64,000 nt of DNA, from NCBI GenBank assembly GCA_945888525.1, contig CAMDAF010000004.1, forward strand, positions 1-64,000, read 5' to 3'. The DNA comes from Chitinophaga pinensis. Its GTDB lineage: Bacteria; Bacteroidota; Bacteroidia; NS11-12g; UBA955. Each line of letters opens with the position of its first letter. Position 1 is the first letter of the stretch. Of this stretch, positions 7,472-16,504 are shown one piece after another. Below the pieces are notes generated by a model. The model was not told the origin of the DNA. It saw only the letters and a list, made by a program, of their open reading frames with translations, and made no database searches. A program made the position numbers and the translations under genes.

Positions 7472-8617
7472 ATGAGCGACGGACTAAATCGCAGAAATTT
7501 CTTAAGCAGAATGACTCTAGCAGCTTCAGCGCTTATGTTGGCGCCGATTGAACAATTTTCAAAAACCTTAAAAACCATGCAAGACAAACAAGACGATATC
7601 GACCCGATAAGAAGCATCAGTGCTTTGGGCTTTCAATGGGAAACCGCCGATCCATTTTTATTTTGTGTACACCATGAAGACAATTTTCCTAAGGGCAATG
7701 ATGCCATGGGACCAGACCCAAGTATGTTTCAAGGCCGACACATGGGTGACGATTTTATTGTCAAAGATGGCTTTAGAATGTACCATGGCAAAACCGTTCC
7801 TGGATTCCCGGGACATCCGCACCGCGGATTTGAAACTGTAACTGTGGTAAGAAAAGGTTTGGTTGACCATGCTGATTCATTGGGCGCTGCTGGCCGTTAT
7901 GGCAATGGTGATGTGCAATGGATGACTGCTGGTAAAGGCGTGCAACACTCTGAAATGTTTCCACTTCTTGAAAAAGAAAAAGAAAACCCAATGGAGTTGT
8001 TTCAAATTTGGTTGAACTTGCCCAAGGCTAAAAAAATGGTGGATCCTCACTTTACAATGTTGTGGAGCGACAGCATTCCAAATTACACTCATACAGATAT
8101 CAATAATTTAAAGACCAGTATAGAAGTTATAGCAGGCAAGATTGGCGAAACCAAAGCGCCAGCTTGTCCTCCGAACTCATGGGCCAACGATCCATTAAAC
8201 GAGGTGGCAATATGGAACGTTAAAATTGAAGCCAATGGTTCATGGACCATGCCAAAAGCGAGTGCGGGCATTAACAGAAATTTATACTTCTACGAAGGCA
8301 GTTCTTTGCTGATAGCAGGTAAAACCATTCCAAAATACAGTGCAGTAAATGTAATTCCTGAACAAGACTTGGTAATAAAAGCGGGTGCAGAACCTGTAAG
8401 CATTTTGGTCTTGCAAGGCAAACCAATAGCTGAACAAGTGATACAATACGGACCATTTGTAATGAACACCAAAGAAGAGATACAACAAGCGTTTGAAGAC
8501 TACCACCAAACCCAATTCGGCGGCTGGCCATGGTCGCGCTACGACCAAGTACACGACCGCAGCAAGGGCCGTTTTGCCAAACATGCCGATGGCACTTTGG
8601 AAGAAAAGAATTCCTAA
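7472..8617 (+). CDS. Pirin-family protein with Tat signal
   Basis: Cupin-fold pirin homologue of 381 residues. The N-terminal pirin domain contains the metal-site motif HPHRGFETVT, and VQHSEM follows, supplying the usual His and Glu ligands of a pirin iron site. Pirins act as quercetinase-like oxygenases or as redox sensors; which one applies cannot be told here. The N-terminus NRRNFLSRMTLAASALMLAP is a twin-arginine signal, so the folded, metal-loaded protein is probably exported to the periplasm, whereas most pirins are cytoplasmic. The pirin C-terminal domain is present. It has its own promoter box and no partner genes. Confidence 0.85.
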   Translation: MSDGLNRRNFLSRMTLAASALMLAPIEQFSKTLKTMQDKQDDIDPIRSISALGFQWETADPFLFCVHHEDNFPKGNDAMGPDPSMFQGRHMGDDFIVKDGFRMYHGKTVPGFPGHPHRGFETVTVVRKGLVDHADSLGAAGRYGNGDVQWMTAGKGVQHSEMFPLLEKEKENPMELFQIWLNLPKAKKMVDPHFTMLWSDSIPNYTHTDINNLKTSIEVIAGKIGETKAPACPPNSWANDPLNEVAIWNVKIEANGSWTMPKASAGINRNLYFYEGSSLLIAGKTIPKYSAVNVIPEQDLVIKAGAEPVSILVLQGKPIAEQVIQYGPFVMNTKEEIQQAFEDYHQTQFGGWPWSRYDQVHDRSKGRFAKHADGTLEEKNS

Positions 8618-8704
8618 ACAGTCAGATTTTTAGAATAGCTTAGGTTAAAAAAATGGGCAGACTTCTGTTTTCCCCATTCCAATAAACTTTCCTAAATTGC
8701 ACCC

Positions 8705-10273
8705 ATGAAATCTGTATTCAAACATTTTGTATTTGTATTTTTATTTTCTGCGGCATTTCTAAATGCAAAGGCACAAGGCTTAAGCAGTTTGCAAATCGAC
8801 ACCATCGTTGAGCGCACCCTAAAAGCTTTTCAAGTGCCTGGAATTGCCGTTGGTGTGATTAAAGACGGCAAACTGATACATGCCAAAGGCTATGGTGTGC
8901 GTTCTTTAAACAACCCGCAGCCTGTAGATGAAAATACTTTGTTTGGTATTGCTTCAAATTCAAAAGCCTTCACTTCTGCGGCCATAGGTATTTTGGTTGA
9001 TGAAGGCAAAATCAAATGGGACGACAAGGTGCGCGACTATATCCCTGAATTTAAATTGTACGATCCGTATGTGACTGAAGATTTTAGAATACGCGACCTA
9101 CTCACCCACCGCTGCGGTTTGGGCCTCGGTGCCGGCGACTTAATGTTCTTCCCCGACTCAGCCAATTTTAATGTGCAAAATGCCATCTTCAATTTGCGTT
9201 ACTTAAAACCAGAATCTGCGTTTAGAACCAAATTCCAATACAACAATTTAATGTTCATCACCGCTGGTGAAATCGTTGCCCGCGTTAGTGGTGAATCCTG
9301 GTTTAGTTTTATAGAAAACCGATTTTTCAAACCTTTGGGCATGAGCCAATCGTCGGCCCAATACAACAGATTGAGCAACAAATCGAACATCATAGAACCC
9401 CATGCAATTTGTGATGGCAAGTTGATGACCATATCTCACCACAACTCAGAACTCATGAGTGCCGCTGGTACCATATTTTCAAATGTTACCGATATCAGCA
9501 AATGGCTAATTGCCTTAATGAACAACGCGCGCTATGGCGAAAACAATGCGAAAACTTTATTCTCTCAAAAGGTATTGAATGAAATGATGGGCGCTCAAAT
9601 GTCTATACCTGTTGCGGCCCCAGGCACATACAACACCCACTTTTCAGCGTATGGTTTGGGCTTTTTTTTGAAAGATGTTAAAGGGTATAAAGAAGTGAGC
9701 CACTCAGGTGGATTGCCAGGCAATGTAACCCAATTAACCATGATACCAGAATTGGGTTTGGGCATCATTGTACTCACCAACCAACAAGAAGGTGGCGCAT
9801 TTAAAGCCATTACCGACGCCATCAAAGATTCGTATTTGGATATGGGAAGGAAAGACATAGACCGCGTATACATGTATGCCGCAAGCCGCAACAAGAACGT
9901 GAACTATGCGAACCATTTAATGGATTCAATTTACAAGGTGGTGAATTCCAATTTGAAATTAAAAGTAAAAGCCAATCTTGCTCAATACGCTGGCACTTTT
10001 AGTGATGCTTGGTTTGGCGACGTGGTGTTCAGTATGCAAAATGGCAAACTAATTTTCGAATCTAAAAAATCGCCTAAAATGAAAGGCGAATTGTTCCTAT
10101 ATAAAAACAACACCTTGTTGGTAAAATGGTACGATAGAAGTTTTGACGCCGATGCTTGGGTACGCATCAAAATGAGCGACGAAGGCAAAGTAATTGGTTT
10201 TACTATGGAAGCCATATCACCTATGACCGACTTTAGTTTCGACTTCGACGACTTGGATTTTAAGGTTAAATAA
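8705..10273 (+). CDS. Serine hydrolase of the beta-lactamase/PBP4-like class C family
   Basis: Secreted hydrolase of 522 residues with signal peptide MKSVFKHFVFVFLFSAAFLN. The three active-site boxes of the class C beta-lactamase fold are present. They are S84-N-S-K87, the YxN box Y179-N-N181, and H333-S-G-G336 in place of KTG. The HSGG form points to an esterase or D-aminopeptidase-like hydrolase rather than a true beta-lactamase. The last 120 or so residues form a small beta-rich domain like the DUF3471 tail common in these proteins. The gene is monocistronic and convergent with an MFS gene. Substrate unknown. Confidence 0.85.
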   Translation: MKSVFKHFVFVFLFSAAFLNAKAQGLSSLQIDTIVERTLKAFQVPGIAVGVIKDGKLIHAKGYGVRSLNNPQPVDENTLFGIASNSKAFTSAAIGILVDEGKIKWDDKVRDYIPEFKLYDPYVTEDFRIRDLLTHRCGLGLGAGDLMFFPDSANFNVQNAIFNLRYLKPESAFRTKFQYNNLMFITAGEIVARVSGESWFSFIENRFFKPLGMSQSSAQYNRLSNKSNIIEPHAICDGKLMTISHHNSELMSAAGTIFSNVTDISKWLIALMNNARYGENNAKTLFSQKVLNEMMGAQMSIPVAAPGTYNTHFSAYGLGFFLKDVKGYKEVSHSGGLPGNVTQLTMIPELGLGIIVLTNQQEGGAFKAITDAIKDSYLDMGRKDIDRVYMYAASRNKNVNYANHLMDSIYKVVNSNLKLKVKANLAQYAGTFSDAWFGDVVFSMQNGKLIFESKKSPKMKGELFLYKNNTLLVKWYDRSFDADAWVRIKMSDEGKVIGFTMEAISPMTDFSFDFDDLDFKVK

Positions 10274-10366
10274 TCTTACCCAAACCATTCAATTGGTCTA
10301 TACCCCTAACAGGTAAACCGCAGATAACATTCAAGAACTTACCTTCTATTGATCCGATTTTTGGTT

Positions 10367-11740
10367 TTAATCTTCGATTTTTTCGTTGCGTATTTTATAC
10401 AACAAAATAGAGCCTATTACAAAGAAAACCACCAATGACAACACGGAATAACGCATGCTTATTTCTCCGTTCATGTTGCGCATCATGTGTTCAATAAATC
10501 CAAATGAAAAGGTCCCAATGGCAACCGCTACTTTCTCCGAAAATTCATAAAAACTAAAATACGATGCATTGTCTGCACTATTGCTTGGTATCATCTTAGC
10601 AAATGTAGAACGCGACAGACTTTGTATACCGCCCATAACCGAACCAACGACGGCCGCTATCACATAAAACGCATTGATGGAATACACAAAATATGCGGCT
10701 ATGCAGATCACAATCCATATCAGGGTCAACAACAACAATGCCTTTAAATTGCCGATCATTTTAGACACTTTTGAAAACAAATAGGCCCCCGCAATGGCGA
10801 TCAATTGAATCAATAATATTGTAATGATTAGTTTATCCGAAGGCATGTGCAGTTCTTTGTCTGCAAACGAGGCGGCAACATACATAACTGTTTGCACCCC
10901 CATGCTGTAAAAGAAAAATGCGCTTAAATATTTTTTAATTAATGGTGAAGCTTTTACCGCATGGTATACCTTTATCAATTCGTGGTAACCTTTACTAAAG
11001 GAAATTTTGTTTCCGGCTGCACTGTTTTTAGGCAAATAATAAAATGGAATCAAAGAAAACCCCAACCACCAAACACCTACCGCCACAAAAGCAATTCGAC
11101 TTGCATTGCCCGCAAAATGTTTGTTGGCTAGCGTCATGGCATCCGCTGAAGCAAGTGATGGATCTGCTGCCATCAAGCCATCAATATAGGGTTGGGTATT
11201 AAAAATCAAACTTGGCTTTAACACCATCACTAAGTTGATTATCAACAACAATACACCTCCAATATACCCCATAGAAAACCCTTTGGCACTCAATTGATCA
11301 TAACGGTCTTCGGTAGCAATCTCAGGCAAATAGGCGTTGTAAAAAACAATGCTCCCAGCATATCCTATCGTTCCAAGTATAAATGTAATAATGCCAATAT
11401 ACACATGTTGGCTATCGAAGAAATACATAGCAAAGCAACTGGCTACGCCAATGTAAACAAAGGCTTTCATAAACGACTTCTTATTCCCAGCACTGTCGGC
11501 AATACCACTCAACAAAGGATTGATTAGCGCGATAACGACAAAGGCAAACGACAAACAATAGGCAAATAAAATAGAGTCGGTTAAATGCATACCCAAAACA
11601 TCCACGCCATTCTTGGTTTGTGCATTCCAATATATCGGGAATAAAGCTGAGGTAATTGTTAAAGGGAAAACACTGTTCGCCCAATCGTACATGCACCAAG
11701 CATTGGTAATACGTTTATCATTTTTAATTGTTGATGCCAT
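10367..11740 (-). CDS. MFS transporter, UMF1/Atg22-like
   Basis: Integral membrane protein of 457 residues with about twelve hydrophobic helices. The N-terminus NAWCMYDWANSVFPLTITSA is the hallmark of the UMF1/Atg22-like MFS group, as is the later SRSTFAKMIPSNSADNASYF segment. Members of this family in bacteria are uncharacterised permeases; yeast Atg22 exports amino acids from vacuoles. The gene is the last of a minus-strand run with a spermidine-synthase-like gene eight bases upstream and an outer membrane protein gene before that. Substrate unknown. Confidence 0.85.
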   Translation of the reverse strand: MASTIKNDKRITNAWCMYDWANSVFPLTITSALFPIYWNAQTKNGVDVLGMHLTDSILFAYCLSFAFVVIALINPLLSGIADSAGNKKSFMKAFVYIGVASCFAMYFFDSQHVYIGIITFILGTIGYAGSIVFYNAYLPEIATEDRYDQLSAKGFSMGYIGGVLLLIINLVMVLKPSLIFNTQPYIDGLMAADPSLASADAMTLANKHFAGNASRIAFVAVGVWWLGFSLIPFYYLPKNSAAGNKISFSKGYHELIKVYHAVKASPLIKKYLSAFFFYSMGVQTVMYVAASFADKELHMPSDKLIITILLIQLIAIAGAYLFSKVSKMIGNLKALLLLTLIWIVICIAAYFVYSINAFYVIAAVVGSVMGGIQSLSRSTFAKMIPSNSADNASYFSFYEFSEKVAVAIGTFSFGFIEHMMRNMNGEISMRYSVLSLVVFFVIGSILLYKIRNEKIED

Positions 11741-11748
11741 TCAAGAAG

Positions 11749-12399
11749 TTAATCTTGACAAAAATAGATTTTATTTTTAAATACCGGATGCTTGATCGCA
11801 TAAAATGAAGAAAAAACCCACGACAATTGCTTTTCATAGTCTTTGTGGTTCATCCCCTCAGCAGCCATAGTGTTGCGCATGTATATGCCACCTTCCTTTA
11901 ATAATTCTCTGTTGCGTTTTAAATAATCTTGGTCTTTGCAAAAATCAGGTATCCGATTGTCCCAAAACACATCATCAACAATCAAATCGTACGAATGCGC
12001 CACCAATTGATGGATTGCCGTTTTAGCATCCAAACAAAGCATCTCTCCATTGCCCGTCTCGTCTTGGTCAAAATATGTCTGTTTCAAGCGTATAATATCC
12101 GCATCAATCTCAACTGCCGTGTAGGTATATGACCAATTGAATTTATTTTTCATGATTGACAAAATAGACCCTGCTCCCAAACCGAGAATCAATATCCTTT
12201 TTGGGCGGTGTTTTTTCAAAACCTCTTCTATCCCCTTCAGCATGATTTGATGCAAACTACCAAAACTGTAATTGGCATTTTCGGAATTCAATACTTTAAT
12301 GCCATTTTCGTAATTCACCTCATACTTTTGGCCCAATTTGGTTGTGCCCTCTTCTATAATCTGAGGATACACAAAACTGATAATTTTCTTTGAACTCAA
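11749..12399 (-). CDS. Spermidine-synthase-like methyltransferase-fold protein
   Basis: Rossmann-fold protein of 216 residues. A nucleotide-binding glycine motif GLGAGS (73-78) and an acidic ribose-binding motif VEID (96-99) are visible, followed by LIVDDVFWDN, where polyamine synthases place the catalytic Asp. The architecture matches spermidine-synthase-like proteins of bacteria, which often lack proven polyamine activity. No methionine occurs in the first 50 residues, and the frame opens with TTG two bases after the preceding gene's stop, so translational coupling with a TTG start is likely. It lies in a short operon with an outer membrane protein and an MFS permease. Confidence 0.75.
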   Translation of the reverse strand: MSSKKIISFVYPQIIEEGTTKLGQKYEVNYENGIKVLNSENANYSFGSLHQIMLKGIEEVLKKHRPKRILILGLGAGSILSIMKNKFNWSYTYTAVEIDADIIRLKQTYFDQDETGNGEMLCLDAKTAIHQLVAHSYDLIVDDVFWDNRIPDFCKDQDYLKRNRELLKEGGIYMRNTMAAEGMNHKDYEKQLSWVFSSFYAIKHPVFKNKIYFCQD

Positions 12400-12401
12400 A
12401 A

Positions 12402-13235
12402 TCAGAATAAATAAAGGAATCCAAACTGCAAGCCTATGCTGCTGTATGATTGGGCATAACTCAACTTATCGCTTGCCTTGGTTTTGTTGAAGTTACTTGG
12501 CAATACATCTTGGTTGTTGCGTATTAGAGACACATCGGTGTGGTAATTGTATTCGCGGCTTGCGACTGTTTGGTATGCATCTTCCAAACTTCTATTTCTA
12601 GAATCCGAATAAGCCGTCAATTTCCTGCTTTTGATGTTGGCATTCATCAAAAACACATCGGCATTCAAAAACAATTCAAAATTTTTAAAAACGTTTGTAT
12701 TAATGCCTATTCCACCCATAAAGGCCAAAGATTTGAAGTTTTTGATCTCCGCTGTGCTGTGGCTAGTGAAACTAGAATCGTTCAAATAGGTATCTTCTGT
12801 CAACTTAGTGCTAATTGGCAAACCTATGCCCCCAGATATTTGCAAGTCAAAGCGGTCTACATGAAATTCGTAGGTCAGTTTATTGATCCAACGCAAAGTG
12901 TTTAAACTTAAAGTTTGATGCATTTCGGTTTGCCCATTTGCAGAACGGTAATGAGCACTTTCAACGCCATTGCCCGACAAAGCAAACAAGCCTGTAGAAA
13001 AAAACCAATTGGAGCTGTCTGGAAACAAATGAAACATCAGCTGTCTGCTAACGCCAGCACCCAAAGAAAATGACTTTGTTGATGGATAAGGTACATCATT
13101 CTTGTTTTTAGTCTGTATTCCTTTCTGATAACCTGCCTCAATACTTACACCATACTTCTGGGCTTGCAAAAACCCTGACATACCCAACGCCAAAAGAAAG
13201 CAAAATAATTTTATTTTTACAGTTTTTGGCTTCAT
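12402..13235 (-). CDS. Outer membrane beta-barrel-like protein
   Basis: Not assigned to a named family. I start it at the ATG giving MKPKTVKIKLFCFLLALGMS with an AQ signal cleavage site; the frame is open for another 23 codons upstream, but a perfect promoter box lies inside that extension. The mature protein has about 255 residues of alternating beta-strand pattern, ending in SIGLQFGFLYLF with a terminal aromatic residue, typical of an outer membrane barrel. The leader is almost absent: the -7 box ends only eight bases before the ATG. It is the first gene of a run of three on the minus strand and is divergent from purQ. Confidence 0.7.
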   Translation of the reverse strand: MKPKTVKIKLFCFLLALGMSGFLQAQKYGVSIEAGYQKGIQTKNKNDVPYPSTKSFSLGAGVSRQLMFHLFPDSSNWFFSTGLFALSGNGVESAHYRSANGQTEMHQTLSLNTLRWINKLTYEFHVDRFDLQISGGIGLPISTKLTEDTYLNDSSFTSHSTAEIKNFKSLAFMGGIGINTNVFKNFELFLNADVFLMNANIKSRKLTAYSDSRNRSLEDAYQTVASREYNYHTDVSLIRNNQDVLPSNFNKTKASDKLSYAQSYSSIGLQFGFLYLF

Positions 13236-13243
13236 TATTGAGG

Positions 13244-13251
13244 CAAATATA
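13244..13251 (-). promoter_or_regulatory. -7 box of the outer membrane protein operon
   Basis: On the minus strand this reads TATATTTG, a perfect TAnnTTTG. It is eight bases from the ATG at 13235, so the mRNA would begin only a few bases before the start codon. Confidence 0.55.
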
Positions 13252-13314
13252 CTGAAAGCTTTATTCAAATAAAATTGTGTATTTTTCGCTAATAACTTCC
13301 TCAATCAAAATGAT

Positions 13315-13322
13315 TAACTTTG
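13315..13322 (+). promoter_or_regulatory. -7 box of purQ
   Basis: TAACTTTG matches TAnnTTTG and ends six bases before the purQ ATG, again predicting a nearly leaderless message. Confidence 0.55.
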
Positions 13323-13328
13323 CAGCAA

Positions 13329-14027
13329 ATGAAATTTGGTGTAGTAATATTTCCCGGTTCAAATTGCGACAAAGACTTAATTGAAACCCTTTCTGCAATT
13401 TCCAATTCTCCCGTTCAAGAACTTTGGCACAAAGACACAGACTTGAAAGGGGTTGATTTCGTATTTCTTCCTGGTGGCTTCAGTTATGGCGACTACCTCA
13501 GAAGTGGTGCTATCGCAAAATTGAGTCCAATCATGCAAAGCGTTATCGAACACGCAAATAACGGCGGCTATGTTATGGGCATTTGCAATGGTTTTCAAAT
13601 CCTTTGCGAAAGTGGTTTATTGCCTGGCGCTCTTTTGCGCAACAACAAACAAAAATTCATTTGCAACAATGTGTTTTTAAAACCGGCAAATACCGACCTT
13701 AAAACCACCAATTTGTTAAATGCAAACAAGGCCTACAAAGTACCAATCGCCCATGGGGAAGGAAGATATTATGCCGATGAAGAAACCTTAAGATCTATTG
13801 AAGCAAATGGCCAGGTAATGTTTAGATATTGCAATGAAAATGCTGAGGTAAATGAAGAAAGTAATCCCAATGGTTCGCTTAACAGCATCGCTGGAATTTG
13901 TAATGCAGGAAAAAATGTATTTGGAATGATGCCACATCCTGAAAGATGTTTTGCTGAGCATTTGCTTAACACCGACGGCCGCGCCATTTTCGACAGCATT
14001 ATGGCAGGTTCTACTGTTGGAGCATAA
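13329..14027 (+). CDS. purQ: Phosphoribosylformylglycinamidine synthase subunit PurQ
   Basis: Glutaminase subunit of FGAM synthase, the fourth step of purine synthesis, which passes ammonia to PurL. The 232 residues begin MKFGVVIFPGSNCDKD, the diagnostic PurQ start. The class I amidotransferase triad is visible: nucleophile C86 in GICNGF, and H203 and E205 in PHPE. An upstream TTG in the same frame lies inside the promoter box, so I use the ATG. A free-standing PurQ implies the small PurL/PurS form of the enzyme elsewhere in the genome; neither is in this window. It is monocistronic and convergent with hemW. Confidence 0.95.
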   Translation: MKFGVVIFPGSNCDKDLIETLSAISNSPVQELWHKDTDLKGVDFVFLPGGFSYGDYLRSGAIAKLSPIMQSVIEHANNGGYVMGICNGFQILCESGLLPGALLRNNKQKFICNNVFLKPANTDLKTTNLLNANKAYKVPIAHGEGRYYADEETLRSIEANGQVMFRYCNENAEVNEESNPNGSLNSIAGICNAGKNVFGMMPHPERCFAEHLLNTDGRAIFDSIMAGSTVGA

Positions 14028-14074
14028 TCCAATCAAATAATTTATTAGAAAGGTCCTTCTAAATAAGTACTTTT

Positions 14075-15190
14075 TTATTCTACAAACAATTCGGAGGCCA
14101 CCGCATCCGCATACAACTTGCCTTCTTCAGTTAAGAAAATTCGAGAATTCTCTTGCCTAATCAAACCCCGCTCCAAAAAAGAAACCACACGTTCTTGAAA
14201 CTCAAAATTCTCTAATCCAAAGGTATTCAAATGCTCAATATCGCAACCCCAAATGGTGCGCAAACTGGTCATGACATATTCGTTGTATTTATTTTCTGTA
14301 CTCAAAACCTCTATGGTTTCAGGCACTTCTCCTTTTTTAATCGACTCAACATAAACATTGATGTCAGACACATTCCACCTGCGTTCAATTCCATTGTATG
14401 AATGTGCCGAGGGTCCTATGCCTATATATGGCTTATTCTGCCAATACGAAGTATTGTGAACCGCCATTTTATCGGGCAAACAATAATTGCTAATCTCATA
14501 ATGCAACCAAGCCTTTTCGCGCATAAAATCCATCCCTATCCGAAACTGTTCTGCACCCGCTATTTCATTTGGACCCTCCGATTTTTCTTTTTCAATCAAC
14601 TTTTTCCATGGTGTATTCTCTTCCAAAGTTAATCCGTAACATGACAAGTGACTAATAGGATAAGAAACCGCTTTATTCAAGTTCTGCAACCATTGTTCAT
14701 TGCTGCAATTGGGGATACCAAAGATCAAATCAATGCTCAATTCAAAACCCATTTCGCTTGCCAAAGCCAAGGCCAATTCAGCCTCCATGGCCGTATGTGC
14801 CCTATTCATCCACTGCAAATGTTCGTCGTAAAAACTTTGAACACCAACACTAAAACGGGTTATACCCATAGCCTTCCAAGCCAGCAAATTCTCAAGTGTC
14901 ATATCATCGGGATTTGCCTCTAAAGTAATTTCCCTCAAATTGTTTTTTGGATACAACTGCTTAACCTTTTTGATGATACTTTCTATCTGTTCTGGCTCAA
15001 CATATGATGGCGTCCCACCGCCAAAATACAAGGTTTCTAATAGGTGTTCTTCTCCCTGATTTTTCATTTCGAGCTCTTTTATCAAGGCTTCAATTAAATC
15101 CGGGGCTTGCTTCTTTCCTGTTTTAAAAAAAAAATTACAATAGACACACGATTGCCTGCAAAATGGGATATGAACGTAGATTCCTGACAC
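14075..15190 (-). CDS. hemW: Radical SAM heme chaperone HemW
   Basis: Radical SAM protein of the HemN/HemW family, about 371 residues. The iron-sulfur cluster motif CRQSCVYCNF (C11, C15, C18 from the start used here) carries the HemW-type CxxxCxxC spacing. GGGTPS and the ITLEANPDD strand follow, as does the C-terminal HemN domain. HemW proteins bind heme and are thought to insert it into respiratory enzymes; they are often misnamed coproporphyrinogen oxidase. No ATG fits. GTG at 15188-15190 gives MSGIYVHIPF, the family's usual N-terminus, so I prefer it to the GTG nine codons upstream. It stands alone, convergent with purQ. Confidence 0.88.
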   Translation of the reverse strand: MSGIYVHIPFCRQSCVYCNFFFKTGKKQAPDLIEALIKELEMKNQGEEHLLETLYFGGGTPSYVEPEQIESIIKKVKQLYPKNNLREITLEANPDDMTLENLLAWKAMGITRFSVGVQSFYDEHLQWMNRAHTAMEAELALALASEMGFELSIDLIFGIPNCSNEQWLQNLNKAVSYPISHLSCYGLTLEENTPWKKLIEKEKSEGPNEIAGAEQFRIGMDFMREKAWLHYEISNYCLPDKMAVHNTSYWQNKPYIGIGPSAHSYNGIERRWNVSDINVYVESIKKGEVPETIEVLSTENKYNEYVMTSLRTIWGCDIEHLNTFGLENFEFQERVVSFLERGLIRQENSRIFLTEEGKLYADAVASELFVE

Positions 15191-15344
15191 GGCGCAAACT
15201 AAACCATTTAAAAGCACTTATCCTATTAAAAACAAACGGTAAAATCTGTATTTTTTTTGAAAATAAGGGAAGAAGAAATGAGAAAAAGTTTTGTTTTTTA
15301 TTTTATTATATTTAGTTTTGTTAAACTTAAAAATCTCAAAGCCT

Positions 15345-16151
15345 ATGATTAATATTAACACTATTCTAGTCCCTTTTGTAGATTCTCCTTCTGCAATCGG
15401 AGCCCTTAAAACAGCCATCGCAATTTCAAAAATCAACCATTCTCAGCTGATGGTTATCCATGTCGTTAACGACAAAACGCCTGAGAATCTTTTGGAAACA
15501 GTGAAAAACATCTGCAGCCGCGAAAATGCTGTATTCACCTTCATGGAACGCAGCGGAAATATTTCACGCGAAATCATTAAAGCCGAAAAAGAATGCAGCG
15601 CCAATTTAATCATCATGGGCGCCTATGGACTTACAGGTTGGCAAAAATTTTGGGTTGGCAGCAATGCCTTCAAAGTGATCAGCACCTCACACTGCCCTGT
15701 GCTTACTCTGCAAAACGATGTGGGTACTTTTAAAGGTTTTAATAAAATCATGTTGCCATTGGACGACAGCGAAGAAACCCGTCAAAAAGTGAATTGGGTA
15801 GCCAAACTCGCCAAAGGTTTCGATGCTGAAGTGCTTATTTTTAACACCACTAAGGTAAAGGGTGATGATTCTCGTAAAAAATTGGCTATTTATGCGCAAC
15901 AAATCGAAGAAATACTCAACAAGGAGGGCATTAAAACCCAGTTCGATGAAAGCTATGGCAACAACATCGCTGAAGATTGTATCAAATTCGCTCAACTTCA
16001 TAGTTGCGACCTCATAAGTATTATGACCGAAACCGAACAAACCAATAGCTTCTTTATGGGCACGTATGCCCAACAGTTGGTAAGCACTTCGCCGGTGCCG
16101 GTTATTTCGATTCATGCTCGATCGGTCGCCAAACCAACCGGCATGGGATAG
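15345..16151 (+). CDS. Universal stress protein with two UspA domains
   Basis: Cytoplasmic tandem Usp protein of about 268 residues. I start it at the ATG giving MININTILVPFVDSPSA, the usual first beta strand; an 18-residue hydrophobic in-frame extension is not part of the fold. Domain one (about 1-130) contains MGAYGLTGWQKFWVGSNA, matching the G-2x-G-9x-G nucleotide-binding pattern. Domain two (about 138-268) starts KIMLPLDDSEE and ends VSTSPVPVISIHA, with the glycines poorly conserved, so ATP may bind only the first half. Such proteins respond to stress or starvation. It is monocistronic, and no specific partner is suggested by its neighbours. Confidence 0.88.
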   Translation: MININTILVPFVDSPSAIGALKTAIAISKINHSQLMVIHVVNDKTPENLLETVKNICSRENAVFTFMERSGNISREIIKAEKECSANLIIMGAYGLTGWQKFWVGSNAFKVISTSHCPVLTLQNDVGTFKGFNKIMLPLDDSEETRQKVNWVAKLAKGFDAEVLIFNTTKVKGDDSRKKLAIYAQQIEEILNKEGIKTQFDESYGNNIAEDCIKFAQLHSCDLISIMTETEQTNSFFMGTYAQQLVSTSPVPVISIHARSVAKPTGMG

Positions 16152-16504
16152 TCGATTGAATTGGATCTTACTTCAGGTCGTTGGACTCATAAAAAAAATG
16201 CTCACATACAGACGCATGCTGCGCTTTTTTTTATTTCGTCCGCCTACTGAAATTTCGCCCAATTCAATCTCCAGAAATTCTTAAGAGTGTAGAGGTAGTT
16301 CGAGCATTTCGTTTTTTTAAGGTGGTAATGCTATCAACTTTTCGGATCAAGCTCGTATACTCGCTTGTTTACATGATTTCGTTTCGATTACTTGTATTTT
16401 CAGAACGAAATGTTCATGGGGTGTTTTCCACCCCATGATTCGATTCCCGAATAACTATCTCAATTTCCTTCCCTTTATGCAATCTATCTCAGTAGCAGTT
16501 CACA
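16152..16504. other. Gene-free stretch with a palindromic hairpin
   Basis: No coding frame is seen. A short CGCA/TGCG hairpin followed by eight Ts (16213-16232) is a weak candidate terminator for the universal stress gene. A perfect 10-bp stem, TCATGGGGTG with CACCCCATGA around TTTTC, lies at 16414-16438 without a T-run and may be a small palindromic repeat. Nothing else stands out. Confidence 0.5.

Noticed and set aside
13788-14036. Minus-strand open frames inside purQ
   Set aside because: Antisense shadows of a strongly conserved gene; no independent signals.
14041-14070. Possible terminator between purQ and hemW
   Set aside because: TTAGAA/TTCTAA can pair but needs a bulge, and the stem is almost all A-T; too weak to annotate.
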